Part shown: piece by piece, positions 1 to 7,630 of the stretch
Position numbering within the stretch: the first letter of the stretch is position 1
Layout: each line of letters starts with the position of its first letter
NCBI RefSeq assembly: GCF_022808695.1
Contig: NZ_JAKZKW010000001.1
Coordinates: 186,001-250,000 of the forward strand
From: Fundidesulfovibrio soli
Lineage (GTDB): Bacteria > Desulfobacterota > Desulfovibrionia > Desulfovibrionales > Desulfovibrionaceae
DNA: 64,000 nt
Direction: 5' to 3'
Position numbers and translations under genes: made by a program
Notes under the pieces: generated by a model
What the model was told of the DNA's origin: nothing
The model's database searches: none
What the model saw: only the letters and a program-made list of their open reading frames with translations

Positions 1-59
1 TAGACTTGTTTTGTAGCTCTTGGTGGCTACGTGGAGATATTTCACGGAGAACTCCTATA

Positions 60-90
60 ATCGAAAGGGCGGGCCTCTTGGACCCGCCCC
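60..90 (-). terminator. GC-rich hairpin after the first element gene
   Basis: Read on the minus strand, this lies just after the stop of the gene at 99-839. The arms GGGCGGG-T-CC (80-89) and GGCCCGCCC (67-75) pair with a 4-nt loop and are followed by TTTCGA. The T tract is short, so this is a weak intrinsic terminator or an RNA-stabilising hairpin. Confidence 0.5.
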
Positions 91-98
91 TGTGAGCG

Positions 99-839
99 TT
101 AAAGGACGACGGCCTTCTCCCGAACGAGCAGGTGCATTTTGTGGCCGAGCCTACCCTTGAGTTCCACGAACCACTCCTCGCCGAGCTTGCCCGCGTGCAA
201 CGTGAAGGAGGTTGGGTTGCTCTTGAGCGCCACGAGGCACTGCCTGACCATGAGAAGGAGGTCAGCATTGCCTTGCCTGGCCACTCCTCCCACCGCTGGC
301 CTCAGGCGCAGGGGAGTTCCCACTCCGGAGCAGATGTGGTCGATTTGCCCTTCACAGAGCCCAAGGACGATGTCCGAGGCGTTTCCGATGTGCTTGGTGA
401 TCAAGGAGGGTTTAAGGCCCGTGATGGGCTCGCCTTTGACATCCAGATACTGGGTGTGGGGATGGCTTATGACCGCATGACACTTCTGGCCAACCGGGAG
501 TTCCAGGTGGCCGTTGTCAGCATAATATGATTCGTCGCTTTCTCTATAATGGATGCGGACCTTCGTGCCTCCGACGAGGCGGTCCAGTTCTTTGAATGCC
601 TTCTCATTTCGATATATGGTCATCGGGACCGTGCTAAAATTGAGCCCGGTCATATCGGCTATGGCTATGCCGCCTCTAAACGAGGTCGATACTATTTTAT
701 CCTCGATCTTGATCACGGGGCCGGAAATGGCGGCCATGCATTTGAGCGTCCGAACCAGGCCCTGGAAAACATGGGCAGGCACGGTCGTCTCGTTGATGGG
801 GGGCACGCTCTCGGTGCGTGCTTGCAGGTCCTCGGACAT
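99..839 (-). CDS. hypothetical element protein, possibly sliding-clamp-like
   Basis: A 246-residue protein that I do not recognise by family. It is the last visible gene of a minus-strand series on the integrated element. A GGAGAA Shine-Dalgarno sequence lies about 5 nt before the ATG, so the start is well supported. The sequence has alternating short beta-type stretches and no signal peptide, membrane segment or cysteine cluster. Two halves (about residues 25-120 and 140-246) each contain beta-rich stretches ending in an ELPV or EL-K type segment. With the SF3 helicase gene next door, this loosely suggests a DNA sliding-clamp fold. That is only an inference from pattern; a structural prediction would decide it. 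Function is otherwise unknown. Confidence 0.6.
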   Translation of the reverse strand: MSEDLQARTESVPPINETTVPAHVFQGLVRTLKCMAAISGPVIKIEDKIVSTSFRGGIAIADMTGLNFSTVPMTIYRNEKAFKELDRLVGGTKVRIHYRESDESYYADNGHLELPVGQKCHAVISHPHTQYLDVKGEPITGLKPSLITKHIGNASDIVLGLCEGQIDHICSGVGTPLRLRPAVGGVARQGNADLLLMVRQCLVALKSNPTSFTLHAGKLGEEWFVELKGRLGHKMHLLVREKAVVL

Positions 840-886
840 CCTGTTCTCCTATTGGTCCGGCCAGATGCCGGTGTGATGGGTTGTCA

Positions 887-2389
887 CTATTGCACCGGGC
901 CTGTTGACGGATCCTGTTGCGACGAAGTCGACGGAGAAACGGACGTTGGCTGGGAGGTTAGTTCAAGGCATGTTATTCCTTGCCAGAAACGGATGCCGTC
1001 TGATTTTTGCTCCTTGAAGCCCTGCTGGCGGATCAGGATACCGAACTTTTTCATCGAGACAGGTTCGATGCAGGCCCTGCTGGCCCACTTCTGGTATTCG
1101 GAGAAGAGCAGGCCTTTGGGGACGCGTTTGGACTTGTCCCGCTCGCATTCGTCCTCGATAAAGCTGCCTATGGTGTCCATGACGGAACGGAAGTCGCGGG
1201 AAGCGTCACGGACGCATGCAGGTTCAGTAAGCTTCCCATTGGCGTGCCAGTGTTTGAAACCTCGGACAGCCCAGGCGAGAATTCCGGCTTTCTCCTGTTT
1301 CAACTCTTCGGCCAAGCCTTTGTTGACCTCGTCCTCGCTCACGGAAAGGTCGAAGGGAATGATCCTGATGCGCCGGTAGATGCCGTCGTCCGCACCACTG
1401 ACCTCCGGGAGGGTATTGACCGCCAGGAAGAACTTCGCCTGGGGGACGAACTCGAAGTATTCACGACCAATAAAGCGGGCAGTCATTTTGTCGCCGCCGG
1501 TCAAGCGTTTTACCAGGGCCTCATCCAGGTGCTTCCCGGTATTGATCTCCACCGCCGAAACGAACCTAGCTCCACGCAAACGTGCAATGTCGTTGCGGAT
1601 GGCCCTTGATTCGGATTTCATAAGGGTATGAGCCGGAGTGGTCTTGCCGTAGTCGCCCATGACCTCCAGGATGACGTCCACGAGCGTGGACTTGCCGTTC
1701 TTCCCCTTGCCGGTGAACACGATCATCTGCTGTTCTTGGACGGAGCCGGATAGGGCGTAGCCAAGATTTTCCTGGATGTAGTTGGCGAGGTCTTTCTGGC
1801 CGCACGTCACTTGGTCGATGAACTTTTCCCAGCCCGGACACGTGGCCTCGGGATCATACTTCACGCGGACATACTGGGTGATCAGGTCTTCAGGGGTGCT
1901 TGGACGGCGGATGCCGGTCACCAAGTCGAGGGTGCCGTTTTGTACGCCCAGCAGGTACGGATTGTTGTCGAGCTCATCTTGGGAGACACTGATCTTCGGG
2001 TCCACCTTGGCCAATTCCAGCATGGCGTCGATGCGGGACTTGCTCTGGGACTTCGCAAGCCACTTCTTGGCGTCCTTCTTGCCGACGTCCTCTCCGTAAA
2101 TGGTAACGAGGTTGCCGGGGTAGTTCGACTCCGCGCGTCTCTCCTCCAGCAGTCGGCGTACTCGGCCCATCAGCTCGCCTTTTGATGCGCTCCACTTGCC
2201 TTTGGTCCAGACAATCCATCGGTCGAGTTCCGGGACGTAGTGGACCTCGTCCTTGAACATCTCGGCGAAAAGGTCTGCGTTGCCCAGGTCGGTGAGCGGA
2301 TGGGTCACCTTGTCAGGAACGCAAGCCTTCTGAATAACTTCAGATGCTGCGGGCGAGCTTGCAGCGATGTCATTCGTTTCTTTGCTCAT
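887..2389 (-). CDS. P4/D5-type superfamily 3 helicase (primase C-terminal part), phage/plasmid type
   Basis: A 500-residue replication helicase of the phage/plasmid 'primase, P4 family' C-terminal type. Residues about 140-200 match the D5 N-terminal region (NPYLLGVQNGTLDL). The SF3 ATPase follows, with Walker A GKGKNGKST at 227-235, an acidic strand around GARFVSAVE, sensor region FLAVNTLP and the arginine-finger area GIYRRIRIIPF. The family often has an N-terminal primase domain; it is absent here, so either another protein primes or the helicase acts alone. A strong GGAGGA sits before the ATG. This gene is the best evidence that 1-5255 is a self-replicating or satellite-type mobile element. 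It probably loads at an origin inside the element. Confidence 0.9.
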   Translation of the reverse strand: MSKETNDIAASSPAASEVIQKACVPDKVTHPLTDLGNADLFAEMFKDEVHYVPELDRWIVWTKGKWSASKGELMGRVRRLLEERRAESNYPGNLVTIYGEDVGKKDAKKWLAKSQSKSRIDAMLELAKVDPKISVSQDELDNNPYLLGVQNGTLDLVTGIRRPSTPEDLITQYVRVKYDPEATCPGWEKFIDQVTCGQKDLANYIQENLGYALSGSVQEQQMIVFTGKGKNGKSTLVDVILEVMGDYGKTTPAHTLMKSESRAIRNDIARLRGARFVSAVEINTGKHLDEALVKRLTGGDKMTARFIGREYFEFVPQAKFFLAVNTLPEVSGADDGIYRRIRIIPFDLSVSEDEVNKGLAEELKQEKAGILAWAVRGFKHWHANGKLTEPACVRDASRDFRSVMDTIGSFIEDECERDKSKRVPKGLLFSEYQKWASRACIEPVSMKKFGILIRQQGFKEQKSDGIRFWQGITCLELTSQPTSVSPSTSSQQDPSTGPVQ

Positions 2390-2415
2390 GGCTTCCTCCG
2401 TTGAGCAGGGTTGTG

Positions 2416-2438
2416 AGGGCGGCCACGCCGACCGCCCT
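2416..2438 (-). terminator. GC-rich hairpin between element genes
   Basis: On the minus strand, directly after the DUF5131 gene stop, AGGGCGG and CCGCCCT pair around a 9-nt loop. No T run follows (CACAACC), so it may act in transcript processing or stability rather than as a true intrinsic terminator. Confidence 0.35.
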
Positions 2439-2452
2439 CGGTTGATGACCGT

Positions 2453-3154
2453 TTAGCCGGGGAACTGGTGCCAGACGTCACCGTCAAACATGTTGCTGTG
2501 GAACGGGGTGTTCTTGGAGCCCCACTGTTTGAAGAAGAAAGGGATACCCGAGACCCTGGCTGCCTCTTTGATGGGCATGACCCACTCGGCAAGCATGGGG
2601 CGAGCGCCTACGGCCTTCTCTCCACCAACGATGACCCAATCCAGACCACGGACGTCCAAGGACGGTACCGGGGCGATGAGCGGCTCCACGGACACGAATT
2701 TCACCTGAGCGCCGGTCTGCTTGAGCAACTCAACGCGATCTGCGTAGGCGTCTTCTTCGACCGTGACGCCCATCCAGATGTTCGGGTGCCAAGTGAGCTT
2801 GTTGTTGATACTTATGAGCCTTTGCGCTCGCTTCGTGAGCACCTGGAAAGTAAGGTGCGGATAGCGGCCAATTGCCGCGAAAACGTCCAGAATATACTGA
2901 TCCGGCACCTGGGCATGGAACAGGTCGCTCATGGAGTTGACGAAAACGCGTTTTGGCACCTTCCACTTGCTGGGCATGTTGAGCAGGCCGGGATGGCAGG
3001 TCACGTTGAAACCGTTGGCGTATTTCGAGATGCCAGCCCCGTGGAGGCGTGCGGCGTAGCCCTTGGCGTAGCAGCGAGCACAACCGGTGCTGATCGGGGT
3101 GCATCCGGTGACAGGGTTCCAGACCTCGTCGGTCCAGTCGATTTTCGAAGCCAT
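2453..3154 (-). CDS. DUF5131 family protein (phage Gp37/Gp68-like)
   Basis: A 233-residue protein from the chosen ATG at 3154, which has a GAGG box 8 nt upstream. The reading frame stays open further upstream, but those residues do not look like the family. It begins with the typical opening WTDEVWNPVTGC and a C-x6-C-x2-C cluster (GC...GCARCY), which resembles an iron-sulfur or zinc site. It continues with motifs seen in this phage-associated family: FVNSMSDLFH, LTKRAQRL, GVTVE and WVIVGGEK. The biochemical role of DUF5131 is not established to my knowledge. Many homologues lie in phages and next to a three-Cys-motif partner gene (tcmP); no such partner is visible here. It supports the phage or satellite nature of this region. 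Confidence 0.85.
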   Translation of the reverse strand: MASKIDWTDEVWNPVTGCTPISTGCARCYAKGYAARLHGAGISKYANGFNVTCHPGLLNMPSKWKVPKRVFVNSMSDLFHAQVPDQYILDVFAAIGRYPHLTFQVLTKRAQRLISINNKLTWHPNIWMGVTVEEDAYADRVELLKQTGAQVKFVSVEPLIAPVPSLDVRGLDWVIVGGEKAVGARPMLAEWVMPIKEAARVSGIPFFFKQWGSKNTPFHSNMFDGDVWHQFPG

Positions 3155-3400
3155 ATTGTACCTCGGCAGTTGTTGGTTCGTTGGTGCTCCCCCCAGCCAA
3201 GCCTTCGGCGTAGAGAGGAGCGACGTTGGAAAGAGCGGACATGAAATTTCCTGGAAGACTCGCAAAACGTGTCCCGTGCGTCCCGTTCTGGGCATAACGC
3301 ACTGAAAACGCTCGACAACACCTTGGAGGCATCCGACCATGTCCATCCCTCTGGAGTAGGGGGCGGCCTATTGGCCTGCCCCCCATGTTACAGTCCTCGG
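3155..3400. other. intergenic spacer with hairpin in the element
   Basis: A 246-bp gap between two minus-strand element genes. It holds a GC-rich hairpin near 3358-3385: on the minus strand GGGGGCAGGCC, a 4-nt AATA loop, then GGCCGCCCCC. It sits just after the stop of the gene at 3401-4327 and has no T tract. The remainder probably carries the promoter and leader of the DUF5131 gene. No convincing coding sequence was seen. Confidence 0.45.
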
Positions 3401-4327
3401 CTAGGCAGTCGCGTAGTGAGCGCGCCTAACCTGTGTGACCTTGCCGTTAGCGATGAGACGTTTGACGATAGCGTTTGCCGCCGGGTTGGAGATGCTGAAA
3501 CGCTCGCAGATCGCGGACATCTTCACCTCGGCTCCGCCTTCGGCTTTGAGGTACTCCAGTACCTTGAGGTCAGTGACCACCTCCGGAGTAGCGCGAAGCC
3601 TGGCACCGCCTTCCAATTGGAGGTAAACTTCCAGGTTGTGGCGACCCTCTTGTTCGATGGTGACGGTATGGACGTTGCGATCCGGCATCTGTGCAATCGT
3701 AATGAGACCGCCACCTGCGGGGCGCGGTGCAAGCGAGTTCACGAGGAAGACGGTGACGTCGTGTTCCACGGCAGCTTCGTTCAGCTTGTCCATCAACACG
3801 GCGTTTTTCTCGGCTGCCAGTTCACCGTTGGCGTCGTCTTCGAGGACCAGCACGTAAAGGTCCGGTTCGGCCAGCATGTCCTTGGTGATATCGGACAGGA
3901 CCGTCTCGTCGAAGGTGGGCCAGTCATGAACGTGGAAGTTACCGCCCTTGATCTTTTTGTCCTGGCGGCGGATTGCGGCCTCGACGTGAGGCCTTACCGG
4001 GGTTTTGGCGATGTAGCGGGCCGTCTTGTTCAACGTGCCGTGCTTACGCGCGACGATGGCTTCCAAACCGCTTACGGCTTTACAGGCCTGGATGACGACC
4101 TGGCGGCATGCGACCAAGTCGCCTTCCATCTTGATGAGACCGGCCTTGAAGAACTCGCGGTACTTCTGTTCCGAGGTAAGCGGAACGTCCTTGGCGATGT
4201 CGGCAGCGTTCCTGCCGGTGTTGAGGATTGCCTCCATCAGAGAGGGGGCAGCTTTAATTTGCTCCGTGGTGGAGGGAGTGGGAGGCGTGGCCGCAACACT
4301 GCTGTAAAGCTTATCTTGACCGTTCAT
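3401..4327 (-). CDS. hypothetical element protein with C-terminal winged-helix-like region
   Basis: A 308-residue protein of unknown function on the integrated element. A GGAGAG box lies about 8 nt before the ATG. The N-terminal 45 residues are low in complexity. The middle (about 110-235) contains alternating hydrophobic strands (LYVLVLEDD, VTVFLVNSLA, LITIAQ) of the kind seen in RecA- or Rossmann-like folds, but no Walker A motif is visible. The last 60 residues (LKVLEYLKAEGGAEVKMSAI onward) read like a winged helix-turn-helix. A DNA-binding or replication-accessory role is plausible from context only. Confidence 0.65.
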   Translation of the reverse strand: MNGQDKLYSSVAATPPTPSTTEQIKAAPSLMEAILNTGRNAADIAKDVPLTSEQKYREFFKAGLIKMEGDLVACRQVVIQACKAVSGLEAIVARKHGTLNKTARYIAKTPVRPHVEAAIRRQDKKIKGGNFHVHDWPTFDETVLSDITKDMLAEPDLYVLVLEDDANGELAAEKNAVLMDKLNEAAVEHDVTVFLVNSLAPRPAGGGLITIAQMPDRNVHTVTIEQEGRHNLEVYLQLEGGARLRATPEVVTDLKVLEYLKAEGGAEVKMSAICERFSISNPAANAIVKRLIANGKVTQVRRAHYATA

Positions 4328-4405
4328 TTGAAACTCTCCTGTTCTTGAAGCCCGGCTTAAGGACTTGGGTCAGGGTCACCGGGATCAGTTTCGACCCGAT
4401 GACCA

Positions 4406-4645
4406 TTACAGTTCCCAGGAGGGCTGAGCGGCGATCGTGGTAGAGCGCGCCTCAAGCCACTCAAGGAGAACCGGAGTTGGGTAGGCCACGCGACGACCCA
4501 GCTTGATCCGAGTTCTCGGACCAAGGCCAAGGGAGTCGAGGTTGGCCAGCGTCTTGGGAGAGAGCGCACCGCCGGTCAGCTTGCCGACCTGGTTGCGGGC
4601 GATGACGAGGGGAAGCCCCCCGTTGCCGAGTTCGAAAAGGGCCAT
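4406..4645 (-). CDS. AlpA/excisionase-like small DNA-binding protein
   Basis: A 79-residue protein from ATG 4645, preferred over the in-frame ATG at 4657 because a strong GGAGGG lies 5-6 nt before it. The arrangement resembles MerR-like winged-helix proteins of the AlpA/excisionase kind: a short N-terminal helix-turn-helix (LSPKTLANLDSLGLGP), the basic stretch RIKLGRRVAYP and a final helix PVLLEWLEAR. Members of this family activate integrase genes or direct excision of P4-like elements. It is the first gene of the minus-strand series and lies beside the repeat-rich end and the tRNA-Arg junction, which fits a regulator of excision. I see no integrase in the window; it may lie beyond the left edge. 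Confidence 0.8.
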   Translation of the reverse strand: MALFELGNGGLPLVIARNQVGKLTGGALSPKTLANLDSLGLGPRTRIKLGRRVAYPTPVLLEWLEARSTTIAAQPSWEL

Positions 4646-4760
4646 GATGCCCTCCATGCAGCTGGAGCTAGCTGCGGTTCGAAATCGGACGCATGTGCGG
4701 CCGCTGGGAAATGATGTCGCTAGGGGAGATCAAGAAGGGATTGCGGTACCCGTTGCCGGG

Positions 4761-4798
4761 CCGACTCTCTGCGCGGGCATGTGCCGTGCGCCTATGGG
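4761..4798 (+). repeat. 38-bp direct repeat, copy 1
   Basis: This copy matches 4833-4870 at 36 of 38 positions, with a 72-bp period. It contains an imperfect inverted repeat (GCGC-G-GGCA-TG-TGCC-GT-GCGC), as expected for a dimeric DNA-binding protein. It could be an operator, an arm-type recombination site or a replication iteron of the element. Confidence 0.85.
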
Positions 4799-4832
4799 GA
4801 TGTCTTCAGGGGAATTGCGGCCTTGTTTGAGA

Positions 4833-4870
4833 CCGACTCTTTGCGCGGGCATGTGCCGTGCGCTTATGGG
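4833..4870 (+). repeat. 38-bp direct repeat, copy 2
   Basis: Second copy of the repeat at 4761-4798. It differs by C to T at two positions, outside the core GGCATGTGCC dyad, which is unchanged. Conservation of the dyad while flanks drift suggests protein binding. Confidence 0.85.
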
Positions 4871-5102
4871 AGGGATTCATTGACGCGACTGAGATGCCTC
4901 ATCGCGAAAAAATCATTTAGGCGCGTTCTCGCCTCCTGGCAAGATTTTTTTTCAGATCCTCACATTTTTTCAAAGGCCACTGGGTGGGCACCACGCCATG
5001 CTCTTAAGGAGTAGGGCGTTGTGGTCCGAACCACCAGGAGGCTGAACACCGCACATGCAAGACGGCGACTTTTCCTGCTTTGGCCCTCAAGCACACGGCT
5101 AA

Positions 5103-5140
5103 GGTTGGATAACGGTTGGACAACTTGAGGGTTGAACAAG
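5103..5140 (+). repeat. tandem 11-bp repeats next to the tRNA-Arg junction
   Basis: GGTTGGATAAC (5103-5113) is followed at once by GGTTGGACAAC (5114-5124), with a third degenerate copy GGTTGAACAAG at 5130-5140. The position, within 80 bp of the 3' end of a tRNA that appears to be the integration target, suggests integrase arm-type or excisionase binding sites. That function is inferred. Confidence 0.7.
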
Positions 5141-5172
5141 AAAAAGGGACCTAGGCTGTTACCTAAGTCCCT
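5137..5172 (-). terminator. intrinsic terminator downstream of tRNA-Arg
   Basis: On the minus strand AGGGACTTAGG (5162-5172) pairs with CCTAGGTCCCT (5145-5155), with one wobble pair and a 6-nt loop, followed by TTTTTCTTG. It lies 8 nt after the CCA end and should end the tRNA transcript. Confidence 0.9.
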
Positions 5173-5179
5173 GATTTCT

Positions 5180-5255
5180 TGGTGCGCCCGGCAGGATTTG
5201 AACCTGCGGCCTACGGATTCGTAGTCCGGCGCTCTATCCGCTGAGCTACGGGCGC
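5180..5255 (-). tRNA. tRNA-Arg (anticodon ACG)
   Basis: A 76-nt gene read on the minus strand. The 7-bp acceptor stem GCGCCCG/CGGGCGC, the D arm, the anticodon loop CTACGAA with anticodon ACG, the T arm GGTTCGAATCC and an encoded CCA are all present. The mobile-element genes start on its 3' side, the usual side for integration at tRNA genes. Its 3' half is therefore the candidate attachment core, with the second copy expected outside the window. Confidence 0.97.
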
Positions 5256-5270
5256 GTCGTCGAGAAAGGC

Positions 5271-5299
5271 GTTCTAAAGAAACACCCTCCTCCCGTCAA
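5271..5299 (-). promoter_or_regulatory. sigma-70-like promoter of tRNA-Arg
   Basis: On the minus strand TTGACG (5294-5299) and TAGAAC (5271-5276) are separated by 17 nt. The -10 box lies 15 nt before the first tRNA base. Confidence 0.55.
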
Positions 5300-5316
5300 G
5301 TACAAATCCGAATTTT

Positions 5317-5751
5317 TTAAAAGTTCATGAAAACCGAATGCTCCGGATCCTGGAGAAACACGCACCAGCGAGGCTTGAGCCTGATTATCCGTATGTCTTC
5401 CAGGGAGAGCAGGCCCTCCAGATGCGGGTGCCGGGCGAGCAGGGCGCCCACGATTTCATCCTGCTCGGCCTGTCCGGCCACGTTCACCTGGTCGCCGCCG
5501 ATCGTCAGCGCCTTGGTGGGGCCTCCGGCGCTTTCGCCCCGGTCATCGAGGAGCAGGGCCATTCTGGGGTTGGCCAGCAGATTGGCCCATTTCCTTGTTC
5601 TGGCGGAAGTGGCCATATGAATGTATTCCAGATTCGCCTGCACCGTGTAGGCCATCAGCGAGGCGTGCGGGACGTCCTGAAAGCTGGTGGCCAGCACTCC
5701 GTGGCTGTTTTCCAGGATCATGGCGTATATCTCGTCGGGTATCGGGGGCAT
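5317..5751 (-). CDS. pyridoxamine 5'-phosphate oxidase-like flavin-binding protein
   Basis: A 144-residue small protein with the split-barrel FMN-binding pattern of the PNPOx-like family. It has an N-terminal strand pair (GVLATSFQDVPHASLMAYTV), the TSARTRKWANLLANPRMALL stretch that usually contacts the flavin phosphate, and a C-terminal IIRLKPRWCVFL strand. An AGGAG box lies 8 nt upstream of the ATG. The true substrate is unknown; such proteins include general flavin reductases and F420- or heme-binding relatives. It is divergent from the PAPS-reductase-like gene across a 44-bp spacer, so both promoters must overlap there. Confidence 0.85.
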   Translation of the reverse strand: MPPIPDEIYAMILENSHGVLATSFQDVPHASLMAYTVQANLEYIHMATSARTRKWANLLANPRMALLLDDRGESAGGPTKALTIGGDQVNVAGQAEQDEIVGALLARHPHLEGLLSLEDIRIIRLKPRWCVFLQDPEHSVFMNF

Positions 5752-5795
5752 GTGCTTCTCCTAGGGCGGCGGGCCATAAACACAGTACCAGTCCC

Positions 5796-6455
5796 ATGAA
5801 AAGCCTACAAGAAAAGCTTGAACACACCTTGGATCTGCTGCGCTCCATCCGGGACGCCCATCTCCCCGGCGAGACCGCCCTGGCCTGGACCGGCGGCAAG
5901 GACTCCACGGCCCTGCTGGCCCTCTGGAGGGAGGCCGCGCCGGAGCACAACCTTGCCATCAACATCGACACGGGCTGCAAGTTCCCAGAGGTGTTGGCCT
6001 TCCGCGATCGCATGGCCCGCGAGTGGGACGTGCGGCTGCACATTGCCAAACCCCTGCCCGAGGATTGCCCGGCCCAGATCGCGGCGGACAAGATCGCCTG
6101 CTGCCGCGCCATGAAGGTCGCCCCGCTGCGCCGCGCCCTGAGCGAGTTGGGCGTGCGGGCGCTGCTCACCGGGGTGCGCGCCGACGAGAACCCTGAGCGA
6201 GCCCACATGCGGGAACGGGAGGAGCGCGAGGGCTACGTGCAGTTCAATCCTCTGCTGGACTGGACCGAGATGGATGTCTGGGCCTTCACCGTGGCGCGCG
6301 GACTGCCTTATTGCGAGCTGTACGACCGGGGCTACCGCTCGCTCGGCTGCGTGCCCTGCACCCTGCCATCCGGGGCCGGGCAGGGGGAGCGGGGCGGACG
6401 CGACAGCGAGAAGGAGGCCCGCATGGCCGAGCTGCACGCCCTGGGATATTTCTGA
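5796..6455 (+). CDS. phosphoadenosine phosphosulfate reductase family protein (CysH/CysD-like)
   Basis: A 219-residue adenine nucleotide alpha hydrolase. The PP-loop TGGKDS lies near residue 33, followed by the NIDTGCKFPEV segment typical of CysD/CysH relatives. PLLDWTEMDVW, LPYCELYDRGYRSLGCVPCT and a C-terminal GRDSEKEARM segment also match. It may activate sulfate-containing nucleotides or act in thiolation, but it lacks a partner CysN here and its substrate is unresolved. Start chosen at the first methionine that begins the conserved fold; no good Shine-Dalgarno is visible. The upstream open frame overlaps the divergent flavoprotein gene and is rejected. Confidence 0.85.
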   Translation: MKSLQEKLEHTLDLLRSIRDAHLPGETALAWTGGKDSTALLALWREAAPEHNLAINIDTGCKFPEVLAFRDRMAREWDVRLHIAKPLPEDCPAQIAADKIACCRAMKVAPLRRALSELGVRALLTGVRADENPERAHMREREEREGYVQFNPLLDWTEMDVWAFTVARGLPYCELYDRGYRSLGCVPCTLPSGAGQGERGGRDSEKEARMAELHALGYF

Positions 6456-6526
6456 TTCCCCAGGAATATTTCCGCCTGTCGCGGCGATTGGCTTTGCCTG
6501 CGAAATCGGCTACGCTTCCCGCCTCC

Positions 6527-7630
6527 ATGAACGCAGAGACACCATCCCCCATTGTGCGCCGCAAGACGCGCGCCATCCGCCTGGGCGACATGCTCATCGG
6601 CGGGGGCAACCCCATCCGCGTCCAGTCCATGACCAACACGGACACCCGCGACGTCCAGGCCAGCATCGCCCAGGTTTTGGCCCTGGCCGAGGCCGGGTGC
6701 GAGATCGTACGCCTGGCCGTGTTGGACGAGGACGCCGCCCGCGCGCTCAAAGAGATCAAGGCCGCCTCGCCCGTGCCGCTCATCGCCGACATCCACTTTG
6801 ACCACCGCCTGGCCCTGGCATCGCTGGAGGCGGGCGTGGACGGCCTGCGCATCAACCCCGGCAACATCGGCGGGCAGGACAAGGTGGCCGCCGTGGTGCA
6901 CGCCGCCAAGGCTGTGGGAGCGCCCATCCGCATCGGCGTCAATTCCGGCTCCGTGGAGCGCCACCTGCTGGAGAAGTTCGGCGGCCCCACGCCCGAGGCC
7001 ATGGTGGAGAGCGCCCTGGGCCACGTGCGCATGCTGGAGGACGAGAACTTCGACCAGATCAAGATTTCGCTGAAATCCTCATCCGTGCCCGCCACCATCG
7101 CGGCCTATACGCGGCTGGCGGACGTGGTGGACTACCCCCTGCACATCGGCATCACCGAGGCCGGAACCCCCCTGCGCGGGGCCACCAAGTCCGGTGTGGG
7201 CCTGGGCATCCTGCTCTGGATGGGCATCGGGGACACGCTGCGCGTCTCGCTCACGGGCGACCCCTTGCCGGAGATGGACGTGGCCTGGGAGCTGCTGCGC
7301 TGCCTGGGTATCCGCAGGCGCGGCGCGGAGATGGTCTCCTGCCCGACCTGCGGGCGCACCGAGATCGACCTGGCCGGGCTGGCCCAGGCCGTGGAGCAGA
7401 AGCTGCGCGGCGTGCAGGTGCCCGTGAAGGTCGCAGTGATGGGCTGCGTGGTCAACGGCCCCGGAGAGGCCCGCGAGGCCGACATCGGGCTGGCTGGCGG
7501 CCGCGACTGCGCCGTGATCTTCCGCAAGGGCGAGGTGGTGCGCAAGGTGCGCGGGGAGGCCAACGTGCTGACCGAATTCATGAATGAACTTGACCAGATA
7601 ATCCAGGAGTTTGAAAACAGATGCGCCTGA
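6527..7630 (+). CDS. ispG: 4-hydroxy-3-methylbut-2-en-1-yl diphosphate synthase (flavodoxin/ferredoxin)
   Basis: A 367-residue IspG (GcpE), which reductively converts methylerythritol cyclodiphosphate to HMBPP in the MEP isoprenoid pathway using a [4Fe-4S] cluster. The TIM-barrel part opens with [16 protein letters not shown]. The C-terminal part carries the cluster cysteines in [12 protein letters not shown] and [18 protein letters not shown]. Length matches the short bacterial form. It precedes proS with a 10-bp overlap, so the two are co-transcribed. ispA and dxs of the same pathway follow a few genes later. Confidence 0.97.
   Translation: MNAETPSPIVRRKTRAIRLGDMLIGGGNPIRVQSMTNTDTRDVQASIAQVLALAEAGCEIVRLAVLDEDAARALKEIKAASPVPLIADIHFDHRLALASLEAGVDGLRINPGNIGGQDKVAAVVHAAKAVGAPIRIGVNSGSVERHLLEKFGGPTPEAMVESALGHVRMLEDENFDQIKISLKSSSVPATIAAYTRLADVVDYPLHIGITEAGTPLRGATKSGVGLGILLWMGIGDTLRVSLTGDPLPEMDVAWELLRCLGIRRRGAEMVSCPTCGRTEIDLAGLAQAVEQKLRGVQVPVKVAVMGCVVNGPGEAREADIGLAGGRDCAVIFRKGEVVRKVRGEANVLTEFMNELDQIIQEFENRCA

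Larger units (their letters stand above)
4658..5179. other. non-coding end of the integrated element
   Basis: This 520-bp stretch between the AlpA-like gene and tRNA-Arg has no convincing gene. It holds a 38-bp direct repeat pair (4761-4798, 4833-4870), an AT-rich part with T tracts around 4905-4975, an 11-bp repeat series (5103-5140) and a terminator at 5137-5172. The layout resembles the attachment and regulatory end of a tRNA-integrated element. It also likely carries the promoter of the leftward operon. Confidence 0.6.
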
